This document shows positions 14,854 through 21,628 of a stretch of 22,555 bases of DNA, piece after piece. The notes beneath the pieces were generated by a model that worked only from the letters and a program-made list of their open reading frames with translations, was not told the origin of the DNA and did not search any database. The translations under genes and the position numbers were made by a program. Numbering within the stretch: position 1 is the stretch's first letter; each line of letters opens with the position of its first letter. This stretch comes from Acidobacteriota bacterium (GTDB lineage Bacteria > Acidobacteriota > Terriglobia > UBA7540), in assembly GCA_003165615.1 (NCBI GenBank), contig PLWR01000260.1:1-22555 (forward strand). The letters run 5' to 3'.

Positions 14854-16017
14854 ATGTCACGTATCGGAATTGGTGTTATCGGAATCGGGGTGGCCGCGGC
14901 GAATGCGCACCTGCCCGCGCTGACGGCGAGCCAGGATTTTGAGTTACTGGCCATTATGGACCGCGACCCGGCGCGTCTGGAATACGCCCGGGGCCGATGG
15001 CCAATCCCGCACGCTTATACCGAGCTTGACGCGCTGCTGGCGAATCCCGGAATTCAGGCGATCGTGGTGGCCACGCCGCCCGATTCCCATTTGGCGATTA
15101 CTCAGGCGGCAATCAATCAAGGCAAACACGTTCTGGCGGAGAAGCCGTTGGCCAGTACCTTAGCGCAAACCCTCTCCATGATCGAGATGGCGAAAGCCCA
15201 TGGGGTTTGCCTCTGCGTTGGCCACGAAAAACGATTTCACCCCACGTTCGAGAAGGTGCGCAATCTGCTTCAGAGCGATACGATAGGAACACCCTACTAT
15301 TGCGGAGTTCATTGGGCCAGCAACGTCAAGCTTGACCCCGAGCATTTGATTCCTGAGGGGTATCGCCCCGGCTACGAGTGGCGCTGGCGCAATCGCGATA
15401 TTGGTGGCGGAATCATCCAGGACCACCTACCCCACTATGCCGACCTGATCCGCGACTGGACAAATGCCACGCCGGCGGCGGTCTATTGCCAGTTTTTCAA
15501 TGTCGCCCGGGACTTGCTGGGAGTGCCGCCGGAGAAGGCGGTGTGGGAAGACCTTGGACTGGTGGTGGTGCGGTTCTCGAATGGTTTGGTGATGCGTTTT
15601 GAAACCGGCACGACGGGCCGCAGCCTATCGCCACTCTGGTCGATGGGTTCGGGAATTGGCGAATGGACCGAGTATGGCTATATATTGGGAACCAAAGGCC
15701 AACTGCTTTTCGATATGATGCCGTGGGATTCTTGTGAAAACGGCCGCATTGCTATTTGGAGAGTCAGCGAGGCGGTCGCCCGTGACATCGGCTGGAGCTA
15801 CGTGGAGCAACCGGAGCCGAAGCGGCGGGAGGGATCGCCTGCCGGCGCGTCGCACACCATGTTCGCGGCGCAGGCGCGAGAGTTTGCGAAGGCGATTCGG
15901 GGAGAGGCAAGCCGCATCGCCAGCGGAGCAGACGGAGCCATCACCGTGGCGGCAGTGGACGCGGCATACTCTTCTGCCCAGACCCGCCAGGAATGCCCGG
16001 TGGCTTTCCAGGGATAG
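14854..16017 (+). CDS. Gfo/Idh/MocA-family oxidoreductase
   Basis: This is a predicted NAD(P)-dependent dehydrogenase of sugars, inositols or related polyols, 387 aa. The N-terminal Rossmann domain has 'IGVIGIGVAAANAHLPAL' (6-23) and the family's 'HVLAEKPLA' (92-100; Glu96-Lys97-Pro98), where Lys97 contacts substrate and nicotinamide. The C-terminal sheet domain carries 'GGGIIQDHLPHYADL' (184-198), with Asp190 and His194 in the positions of the usual catalytic pair. The first glycine loop is GxGxxA ('GIGVAA'). The ATG at 14854 has no clear ribosome binding site. The ICL/PEPM-family gene starts 91 bp downstream on the same strand, suggesting a shared catabolic task. The substrate cannot be deduced. 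Confidence 0.92.
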   Translation: MSRIGIGVIGIGVAAANAHLPALTASQDFELLAIMDRDPARLEYARGRWPIPHAYTELDALLANPGIQAIVVATPPDSHLAITQAAINQGKHVLAEKPLASTLAQTLSMIEMAKAHGVCLCVGHEKRFHPTFEKVRNLLQSDTIGTPYYCGVHWASNVKLDPEHLIPEGYRPGYEWRWRNRDIGGGIIQDHLPHYADLIRDWTNATPAAVYCQFFNVARDLLGVPPEKAVWEDLGLVVVRFSNGLVMRFETGTTGRSLSPLWSMGSGIGEWTEYGYILGTKGQLLFDMMPWDSCENGRIAIWRVSEAVARDIGWSYVEQPEPKRREGSPAGASHTMFAAQAREFAKAIRGEASRIASGADGAITVAAVDAAYSSAQTRQECPVAFQG

Positions 16018-16108
16018 AGTGCTTTGACAGGATTATGCCCACGCACATCATTTGGAGGCGCCCCAGAGTGCGCATAGGGGCATTGGTTTTCAGACAGTTG
16101 GAGGCGAA

Positions 16109-17068
16109 ATGATGAAGGTCCCAAGCTTGCGAAGCAAACTGGGTCAGGGCCGTACGTTGTGGATCATGGGCGCGCACGACGTCCTCTCGGCGAAGATTGT
16201 GGAGCGCGCCGGCTTTGATGCCGTGGGGATTCAGTCGTTGCAGATGAGTTTCGTCAATGGCGTTCCCGATATCGGCATCATCGGGCCCGACGACCTGGTT
16301 CGAGTGTGCCGCCGGATTCGCCATGCCGTCAGCATTCCCATCGTGGTCGATTTTGAGCAGGGGTTTGGAGAACCCTATGTGTCCGTTTACTGGATGAAGG
16401 AGTTGGAAGCCGCGGGAGTTTCGGCGATTCACGTTGATGATTACGGTTTGCCTTACAAGTGCCCGTTCATTCCCCCGCATGTGATGGGCCTGGAAGATCG
16501 GGATATGACGGCAGCGAAAATCCGGGCCATGGTGGGGGAGAGAACGAACCCCGAGTTCATGATCATCGGCCGCCCCGGCACTTATGTGGCGTCGCGGCAC
16601 ACCGACGAGGCCGCTCGCCGCGCCGATTGGCTGGAGCGCGCCCGCGCCTACCAGGATGCCGGGGCTGATGCCCTCTTCACCATTTGCTGGACGGTGGAGC
16701 AGGCCAAGTGGTTTCGCAGCCAGGTGAGCGGCCCGCTGATGACCATTCGCACTCTGGGCACGGAAATCAAATCCGACCGAGTGCAATACAGCAACGAGAT
16801 GATGAGCCTTTCCATCGATGAGCTTTACGCCCTCGGCTACGACCTGTACATCGAACCTACCACCATGCTGGGCGTTGCCGCGAACGCGATGTGGGAAGCC
16901 GCTCAACGAGTGAAATCGACCGGACGTTCGGACGCGGTGGCGGCGGAGCATGGGAACCTGTACGACCATCTGGAGCGCTGGATGGATGTTGCCACGGTAC
17001 GGCGGATCCGCAGCCAGTACGTTGAACACACCTCGGCAAGTGGGCCTCTGAAGCAGTCGGAGAGTTAA
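16109..17068 (+). CDS. Isocitrate lyase/PEP mutase superfamily protein, divergent active site
   Basis: Members cleave or form C-C or P-C bonds next to a carboxylate (methylisocitrate lyase, oxaloacetate hydrolase, PEP mutase). The 319-aa product has the barrel-opening 'IMGAHDVLSAKIVERAGFDAV' start (19-39). In place of the usual Mg-binding D-x-D it has 'VVDFEQGFGEP' (Asp81, Glu83). Instead of 'IED' it has 'HVDDYGLPYKCPF' (108-120). Lys117-Cys118 are kept from the KKCGH motif, but the following Gly-His is Pro-Phe. The usual 'ARTD' strand end is 'IGRPGTYV'. GGAGG at 16100-16104 supports ATG at 16109 or 16112; a TTG at 16052 is less likely. It is probably co-transcribed with the upstream dehydrogenase. 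The superfamily is clear, the reaction is not. Confidence 0.85.
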   Translation: MMKVPSLRSKLGQGRTLWIMGAHDVLSAKIVERAGFDAVGIQSLQMSFVNGVPDIGIIGPDDLVRVCRRIRHAVSIPIVVDFEQGFGEPYVSVYWMKELEAAGVSAIHVDDYGLPYKCPFIPPHVMGLEDRDMTAAKIRAMVGERTNPEFMIIGRPGTYVASRHTDEAARRADWLERARAYQDAGADALFTICWTVEQAKWFRSQVSGPLMTIRTLGTEIKSDRVQYSNEMMSLSIDELYALGYDLYIEPTTMLGVAANAMWEAAQRVKSTGRSDAVAAEHGNLYDHLERWMDVATVRRIRSQYVEHTSASGPLKQSES

Positions 17069-17170
17069 GCGGGCCCCGGAAAAACGCCCAGGCCGGTCAT
17101 CGTGAGCAGTGACACCCTTGCGGCTGCCCATGATGAGCAGAAACTCAAAGAACAGAACCCAAACCCATCA

Positions 17171-17283
17171 CTGTCATCCTGAGCCTGTTTTTTGGGCGAA
17201 GGACCTCGGCAGTTCGCGCGGAGTTCATGTTCTAAGTGAACTACAGGGGTTTTTCGCCCAAAAAAACGGGCTCGGAATGACAG
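17171..17283. repeat. 113-bp MITE-like inverted-repeat element
   Basis: The left arm (17171-17200) begins CTGTCATCCTGAGC and runs into a T-rich stretch and TTGGGCGAA. The right arm (17253-17283) is its inverted copy with about four changes. A second hairpin, AGTTCA/TGAACT (17222-17227 and 17237-17242), sits in the middle. The terminal 'TCATYCTGAGC...GCGAAGGACCTC' resembles a dispersed bacterial intergenic repeat. No coding sequence lies inside. Confidence 0.8.
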
Positions 17284-17374
17284 CGCGGAGGATTTTTCCG
17301 CCAAATGTAAAGCCAGGTTCGATTCCGATCCTAGAGGCGTCACATCCAAAAAGAATTAATAAAGGTGGTGACTC

Positions 17375-17599
17375 ATGGGCTCAGAAAAATTGGCAGATGC
17401 GTTGCTGAATGAAAGCGGGCCTGCCAAGCCAGGATTCAAGTCGCTCCCAATTGGGCGTGGCCTGATCGCATCGAGGATTACCGTCGGCACATCCGCGATC
17501 TTCAAACCCGGAGCTAAGGTGCTTCCGACCTCAGACCCAAAGTATTTTGAGGCCGGTTCCTGTGCGCTCAAAGTCCTTGTCACTTGTGACGACGGTTGA
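17375..17599 (+). CDS. Small ORF with a strong ribosome binding site, unknown function
   Basis: A 74-codon frame beginning 'MGSEKLADALLNESG' follows AAGGTGG with 6-nt spacing, a better-than-average Shine-Dalgarno sequence. The product has a short helical start and then a beta-like Gly/Val/Pro-rich segment ('LIASRITVGTSAIFKPGAKV'). I recognise no family. Against it: third-position GC looks lower than in neighbouring genes, the last 69 bp run antisense to the PIN toxin gene, and a MITE-like element lies just upstream. It could be a real small protein, a decayed remnant or chance. If it is not real, 17069-17530 is gene-free apart from the repeat. Confidence 0.35.
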   Translation: MGSEKLADALLNESGPAKPGFKSLPIGRGLIASRITVGTSAIFKPGAKVLPTSDPKYFEAGSCALKVLVTCDDG

Positions 17600-17929
17600 T
17601 TTCCGGGCTTGGGCGACGGCGGCGCCGAAGCTGTCGGCGTAGGGAAGATTGTACTGGGCTTTGAGGCTTGCGGCGTGCCTGGCCAGTTCCATATCCACAT
17701 CGAAAACCTGGATGGGAAGTTGGGCGATCTCTTGCAGTTTGGCGGCGGCCGCACTTTCCCCGTGGGCACGCCAGATCGAATAATAGACCTCACCCCAGTT
17801 GATCACGGACATCGCGAGTGGACGCTTGGCGTCCGCAGCCCTAGTCAGGAGTTCTTCCACCTTGTCGGCGCCCGCACGGTTTTCGAAAAATGCCATGAGG
17901 GCGCTGGCGTCCAACACGTAGGCTTTCAT
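17531..17929 (-). CDS. PIN-domain toxin (VapC-like ribonuclease)
   Basis: PIN-domain toxins are Mg-dependent endoribonucleases that cut tRNA or rRNA and slow growth when the antitoxin is lost. The 132-aa product carries the four acidic residues of the active site: Asp7 in 'YVLDASALMAFF', Glu47 in 'SVINWGEVYYSIW', Asp99 in 'LPYADSFGAAVA' and Asp117 in 'VVTSDKDF'. Its ATG overlaps the antitoxin stop by 4 bp (ATGA), so translation is probably coupled. Length and motif spacing are normal, suggesting an intact enzyme. The RNA target is unknown. Confidence 0.92.
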   Translation of the reverse strand: MKAYVLDASALMAFFENRAGADKVEELLTRAADAKRPLAMSVINWGEVYYSIWRAHGESAAAAKLQEIAQLPIQVFDVDMELARHAASLKAQYNLPYADSFGAAVAQARKSTVVTSDKDFERTGTGLKILWV

Positions 17930-18162
17930 AGGGTCCGCTCGCGCCTGCGCTCTTCGAGCAGCGTGGCAAGTGCTGAGGGTTCACCTTTGAGCGAACCACG
18001 CAGGCTACGGATGAATTCGCGGGTGACGGGCTGAACGATAATGCGCCCGGCATCTTCTACGAATGTGACCCTCGTCCCCTTCTTGATCCCGAATCGCCGG
18101 CGCAGGCGAGCGGGAATAACGAGTTGTCCTTTGGTGGTGACGACGCCAGTTTCGCTCTTCAT
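17926..18162 (-). CDS. AbrB/MazE-family antitoxin (VapB-like)
   Basis: The 78-aa protein has a SpoVT/AbrB swapped-hairpin DNA-binding domain at its N-terminus: 'VVTTKGQLVIPARLRRRFGI' (7-26) followed by 'KKGTRVTFVEDAGRIIVQP'. The charged C-terminal tail (about 50-78, ending 'LLEERRRERTL') is the likely toxin-wrapping segment. It would neutralise the PIN toxin encoded immediately downstream and repress the shared promoter. The ATG at 18162 has AGAGAGGTG about 5 nt upstream. A promoter and an inverted repeat are visible just 5' of the gene. Confidence 0.92.
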   Translation of the reverse strand: MKSETGVVTTKGQLVIPARLRRRFGIKKGTRVTFVEDAGRIIVQPVTREFIRSLRGSLKGEPSALATLLEERRRERTL

Positions 18163-18182
18163 TGGGCACCTCTCTACGCTTA

Positions 18183-18211
18183 ATCCTACTCTCGCTGGTT
18201 ATGTAAGTCAA
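18183..18211 (-). promoter_or_regulatory. Promoter of the AbrB/PIN toxin-antitoxin operon
   Basis: Reading the minus strand, TTGACT (18211-18206) and TAGGAT (18188-18183) are 17 bp apart. Transcription would start near 18176, about 14 nt before the antitoxin ATG, which leaves room for the ribosome binding site. Confidence 0.6.
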
Positions 18212-18220
18212 ACTGTTGGA

Positions 18221-18238
18221 TTCTTACTTCTATAAGAA
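18221..18238. promoter_or_regulatory. Inverted repeat upstream of the toxin-antitoxin promoter
   Basis: TTCTTA (18221-18226) and TAAGAA (18233-18238) flank a 6-bp centre, 9 bp upstream of the -35 element. AbrB-type antitoxins usually bind palindromes near their promoters, so this is a reasonable operator candidate. Confidence 0.35.
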
Positions 18239-18280
18239 AGTCGGATACTTAAGGCGGTTGGACTGGGAACCTTCTGCCAT

Positions 18281-18298
18281 CTTGCCCGTCCGGGCAAG
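18281..18298 (-). terminator. Hairpin downstream of the ABC-F gene
   Basis: CTTGCCCG (18281-18288) and CGGGCAAG (18291-18298) form a near-perfect palindrome about 22 bp past the ABC-F stop. GGGAAC/GTTCCC just outside can add to the structure. There is no U-run on the minus strand, so intrinsic termination is only possible, not shown. Confidence 0.35.
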
Positions 18299-18320
18299 TT
18301 CCCTTGAGGACGGGGGTTGT

Positions 18321-20138
18321 TCAGCCCTGTTTTTGTTCCAGTTCGGCCCAGCGCGCGTACAGCGCATCCGCTTTCTTCTGGGCCTTTTCCATTTGTAGAT
18401 AGGCAGTGTGAAGTTTCGAGGCGTCGCTCATGATGGCGGGATCTTCCAGCGCCGCGCGTAGGACGTTAAGCTCATGCTCGACCTCGGCGACTCGCTTTTC
18501 CATGGTGGCAAACTCGCGCGCCTCCAGGTAGGAGAGCTTCTTCTTTGCTGCTGCGGGCGGAGCGGCGGCCGGCGCGGAAGGCGGGCGCGGGGGGCCGTCT
18601 GGACCGTTCCGCGCGCCCTTGGCCTGCTGCGCACGTTGCCAAACGTCCCACTGTGAGTAGTCGCCGAACCGTTCCGCCCCGCCCAGGCTATCGAGGCCGA
18701 GAACCACGGATGAGACACGGTCCAGCATAAACCGATCATGCGTCACCAGCACCAGGGCGCCACGATATTCCAGCAGGCTCTCCTCCAGGATTTCCAGCGT
18801 CGCAATATCTAAATCGTTGGTGGGTTCATCCAACAGCAAGACGTCCGACGGCTGTAGCATAAGCTGCGCGATGAGGACGCGCGCCCGTTCGCCTCCGGAG
18901 AGTCGGCCCACCGGCTGACTGAGGTCGTCGGGGTCAAAAAGAAATCTTGCCGCCCACGAGGCGACGTGAATCACGCGCTCCTGATAAACCACCGAATCGC
19001 TATCCGGCGCCAGCGCACGGCGCAACGTGAGGTCAGGATCAAGCTGGCGATTCTGGTCGAAGTAGACGATCCGCAACGCGTCAGCGCGGCGAATCTCACC
19101 GCGCGTGGGTTGGATGTCGCCGCGCAGCAGGCGGAGAAGCGTGGTTTTGCCGCTCCCATTTTGTCCCACCAGCCCTAATCGCATTCCTGACTTGATGGTG
19201 AATGTAAGGTCTTCGAACAGCGTGCGATTGCCGATGGCGTAGGTGACGTGTTCCAGTACGACCAGTTGTTTGGTTTGCCGGTCGGTGGCGGAGAAATCAA
19301 ATTTGGCAGTGGTGGTGCGGCTGCGGGAGTTCAGGTCCGCTAACTCCCCAATCAACTCGTGGGCTTTATCAATGCGCGCCTTGGCTTTGGTGCGCCGAGC
19401 TTTGGGACCGCGACGCAGCCATTCCAGTTCCGTGTGCACGCGATTGGTGAGGGCATCCTGGCGCTTGCCCTGTGCCTCGAGGTACGCTTCTTTCTTCTCC
19501 AGAAACTTGCTGTACTTTCCCTTGACGCGAAACACGCCATCCACAAACATGCGGTTGAGTTCCACCACCTCGCTCGCAACATTTTCCAAAAGGTAGCGGT
19601 CATGGCTTACCACCACACAGGCAAACGGGGCATTCTGAAGCAGGGTTTCAAGCCACTGAATCCCGGCAAAGTCCAAATGGTTGGTGGGCTCGTCGAGAAG
19701 CAGAATATCGGCACGCTGCACCAGCCCCTCGGTAATCTTCAGGCGTTTGCGCCAGCCACCCGACAAGGTTGCGGCGGGAGCGTCAAAGTCGATAAAGCCG
19801 GCACGGCCCAATGCCTCGGATGTCCGGGCTTCCCGCTCCGCTGGGGGCACTGCCGCAACTTCGAGCCCCTCCTCGATGACAGACCTGACCGTCTCTCCCG
19901 GGGCAAAATCGGATACCTGCGCGACATAGCTGAGCCTGCTGCGCTTGCGCGTGGCAACTTCGCCGTCGTCTGGCTTTACGCGCCCGCAGAGAATCTCCAG
20001 CAGCGTCGACTTGCCGGAACCGTTCGGGCCAATCAGGCCAATCCGGTCGCCTTCCGAGACGGTGAAGGAGACGTTCTGGAATAGTGGAGTGATGCCGTAT
20101 TGCTTCGATAGTCCCTGGGCATTAATGATGGGGGCCAA
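18321..20138 (-). CDS. uup: ABC-F family ATPase, Uup type
   Basis: ABC-F proteins are soluble tandem ATPases that act at the ribosome; Uup also affects precise excision of transposons and replication. The 605-aa product has two ABC domains. The first has Walker A 'GLIGPNGSGKST' (34-45), signature 'LSGGWRKRL' and catalytic Glu150 in 'LLLDEPTNHLD'. The second has 'GLVGQNGSGKTT', 'LSGGERAR' and Glu438. The inter-domain linker contains 'EWLRRGPKARRTKAKARI' (239-256), typical of Uup rather than EttA. A Pro/Ala-rich spacer (about 513-540) leads to a C-terminal coiled coil, the Uup DNA-binding region. The start is TTG at 20138; GGAGG lies about 12 nt upstream, a longish spacing. It has no transmembrane segment. 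Confidence 0.9.
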   Translation of the reverse strand: MAPIINAQGLSKQYGITPLFQNVSFTVSEGDRIGLIGPNGSGKSTLLEILCGRVKPDDGEVATRKRSRLSYVAQVSDFAPGETVRSVIEEGLEVAAVPPAEREARTSEALGRAGFIDFDAPAATLSGGWRKRLKITEGLVQRADILLLDEPTNHLDFAGIQWLETLLQNAPFACVVVSHDRYLLENVASEVVELNRMFVDGVFRVKGKYSKFLEKKEAYLEAQGKRQDALTNRVHTELEWLRRGPKARRTKAKARIDKAHELIGELADLNSRSRTTTAKFDFSATDRQTKQLVVLEHVTYAIGNRTLFEDLTFTIKSGMRLGLVGQNGSGKTTLLRLLRGDIQPTRGEIRRADALRIVYFDQNRQLDPDLTLRRALAPDSDSVVYQERVIHVASWAARFLFDPDDLSQPVGRLSGGERARVLIAQLMLQPSDVLLLDEPTNDLDIATLEILEESLLEYRGALVLVTHDRFMLDRVSSVVLGLDSLGGAERFGDYSQWDVWQRAQQAKGARNGPDGPPRPPSAPAAAPPAAAKKKLSYLEAREFATMEKRVAEVEHELNVLRAALEDPAIMSDASKLHTAYLQMEKAQKKADALYARWAELEQKQG

Positions 20139-20168
20139 GTTGCTCGATGTCCTCCGGAATTAAATTGG

Positions 20169-20191
20169 GAGGACTACAGAACTCTGTCCTC
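20169..20191 (-). promoter_or_regulatory. Small stem-loop in the ABC-F leader
   Basis: GAGGAC (20169-20174) and GTCCTC (20186-20191) form a 6-bp stem in the leader of the ABC-F gene, about 30 nt before its start. Leader structures control some ABC-F genes, but no leader peptide or competing helix is evident here. Confidence 0.3.
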
Positions 20192-20291
20192 TTTCGAAGG
20201 TGCACTTTGATTGTATCTCTTGTGACGGTCTATTGGGTGGATAACCTGGTGCGTCTCCAATGGCGGCACATTTGACTGTCAGGCCTGATGT

Positions 20292-20366
20292 TGTAGCACC
20301 GAACTTGAGTTAAGCACCTGCCGATCCTTCGCTCCGCTCAGGACAGGCACTGAAGGTTGGCGCTAC
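20292..20366. repeat. Imperfect inverted-repeat element between racemase and ABC-F genes
   Basis: GTAGCACCGAACTT (about 20293-20306) matches the inverted sequence near 20353-20366 at 11 of 14 bases. Between them the minus strand reads 'TCCTGAGCGGAGCGAAGGAT', which shares the 'CCTGAGC...GCGAAGGAYC' core with the element at 17171-17283. It is probably a member or remnant of the same repeat family. Confidence 0.5.
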
Positions 20367-20385
20367 TTAAGTGGAACCAGTGTTT

Positions 20386-21084
20386 TCACCGAGCCGGTTG
20401 CAGAGCGAAATCCAGTGCCTTCCCGGCGTGCAGCAGTGCGGTGTTGAAGAGGGGTAAATCACAGTGTTGCGGCTCGACCAGCAGCGGAATCTCCGTGCAT
20501 CCGAGGACAATCCCCGCTGCGCCCCGCTCGCGCAGACGTTCGATGATTTCCAAAAACAGTTGCCGTGAGCTGGGCCGGATCTCGCCCCGGCACAATTCCT
20601 GATAGATCACTTCATTGACCCGTTGCTGATCTCCGGGTTTGGGAACGAGCACCGTGATTCCCGACCGCTCGAGGCCCTCGCGGAAGAATCGCTCAGTCAT
20701 GGTGAATACGGTCCCCAGCAAGCCTACGGACCGAATCTCTGCTGCGAGGAGGGCTTCCGCCGTGGCTTGTATGATACTCAGCAGGGGCATGTGTACGGCT
20801 CGTTGCACTTTCTCGAATACAATGTGCATCGTGTTGGTGGCGATGAGCCCGAAATCGGCGCCCGCCACATGCAACCGCTCGAGCGCCTCAGCCATTTCCC
20901 GCGCCGCCTCGTTCCACTGCCCGTGGTGCTGCCAGTCCACGAACTTCTGAAAGTTCACGCTATAGATCAAAATCTCCGGGTAACCGTAGTCGCCAAACCG
21001 CGCCGTGTAAGTCCTGGTGATGTGCTCATAGTATAGCGTAGTGGATTCCGGGCTCATGCCGCCAAGGATGCCTATCTTTTTCAT
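20386..21084 (-). CDS. Aspartate/glutamate racemase family protein (YgeA-like Thr/Cys type)
   Basis: This is a PLP-independent amino-acid racemase of 232 aa that would act by two-base proton transfer on aspartate, glutamate or similar substrates. It begins 'MKKIGILGGMSPESTTLYY'. The second catalytic cysteine is Cys196 in 'GIVLGCTEIPLL'. The first is replaced by Thr83 in 'LIATNTMH'. In E. coli YgeA, Thr83 and Cys197 occupy these positions, and that enzyme is reported to act on the L-isomers preferentially. The start codon follows directly on the stop of the upstream secreted-protein gene (TAGATG), so translation is likely coupled. No strong ribosome binding site is present. A role in D-amino-acid turnover is inferred from the family. 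Confidence 0.9.
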   Translation of the reverse strand: MKKIGILGGMSPESTTLYYEHITRTYTARFGDYGYPEILIYSVNFQKFVDWQHHGQWNEAAREMAEALERLHVAGADFGLIATNTMHIVFEKVQRAVHMPLLSIIQATAEALLAAEIRSVGLLGTVFTMTERFFREGLERSGITVLVPKPGDQQRVNEVIYQELCRGEIRPSSRQLFLEIIERLRERGAAGIVLGCTEIPLLVEPQHCDLPLFNTALLHAGKALDFALQPAR

Positions 21085-21507
21085 CTATTTTGCTTTCTGC
21101 CCCTTGATGGTCTGGGTATTGTGCGCGCCCTTCATGGAATGTATGAGGAATCCATCCGCACCCGGCAGCCACACTTCGGCCAGCACATAATCCGTTACAT
21201 ATTCCGTATAGGACGGCGCGAAGTTCCCAACCACGTCGAATACAAGCTGGGGCTCGGCGACAGGCGGGCTCGGCTGCGCGAGCCTCTTCGTAAAGGGAAC
21301 CTGAAATTCCTTGCCGGTCGCCTCCTGCCGGAGCGCTATATGACTATCATCTTTCTGAACAACCGAGTAATCGCCTTTGGGAAGACTTGTGCCGCCAGCT
21401 TGGAATGTGTACGGAATCTTAAACGTGCTTTGGGCTAAAGCCTCCGTAGCACCTGTGACGAGAACCAGTGCCGAAACCACTGCCGCCCAAACTGCCATGC
21501 GTTTCAT
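21085..21507 (-). CDS. Small secreted protein, unknown function
   Basis: The 140-aa protein has a clear Sec signal peptide: 'MKRM', a hydrophobic core (about 5-21) and 'ALA/QS' near residue 25. The mature part is beta-rich with the pattern 'FKIPYTFQAGGTSLPKGDYSV' near its start, which I associate with small exported proteins common in Acidobacteria. 'VPFTKRLAQPSPPVAEPQLV' follows, then a Tyr-rich segment ('YTEYVTDYVL'). It has no Cys in the mature region and no catalytic motif. The ATG at 21507 is certain: AAAGGAGG lies 6 nt upstream, the best ribosome binding site in the window. The racemase gene starts right after its stop, so both are made from one mRNA. Confidence 0.85.
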   Translation of the reverse strand: MKRMAVWAAVVSALVLVTGATEALAQSTFKIPYTFQAGGTSLPKGDYSVVQKDDSHIALRQEATGKEFQVPFTKRLAQPSPPVAEPQLVFDVVGNFAPSYTEYVTDYVLAEVWLPGADGFLIHSMKGAHNTQTIKGQKAK

Positions 21508-21544
21508 CTGAATCCTCCTTTTGCCGGGTTAACGACGAGCATCT

Positions 21545-21620
21545 GGCTGGCGCAGCTCTGCGATTCACGTCGCTGACCATCGATCCGCACGATTTCGCAG
21601 AGCTGTGCTCTGCGCCAGCC
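21545..21620. repeat. Inverted-repeat element between aminotransferase and secreted-protein genes
   Basis: GGCTGGCGCAG...CTCTGCGA at 21545-21563 pairs with TCGCAGAG...CTGCGCCAGCC at 21595-21620, giving 11-bp and 8- to 10-bp perfect stems separated by a 7-nt bulge on the right arm only. A 31-bp loop lies between. On either strand it would fold into a long hairpin in the mRNA joining the two minus-strand genes. It is too asymmetric for a normal terminator and has no U-run. Confidence 0.75.
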
Positions 21621-21628
21621 GCCTCCAG

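Noticed and set aside
15941..17131. 396-codon minus-strand frame opposite the ICL/PEPM-family gene
   Set aside because: It is antisense to a gene with a good ribosome binding site and superfamily motifs; its product is low-complexity His/Arg/Gly-rich.
19359..20084. 241-codon plus-strand frame opposite the ABC-F gene
   Set aside because: It is antisense to conserved Walker and signature motifs and has no motif of its own.
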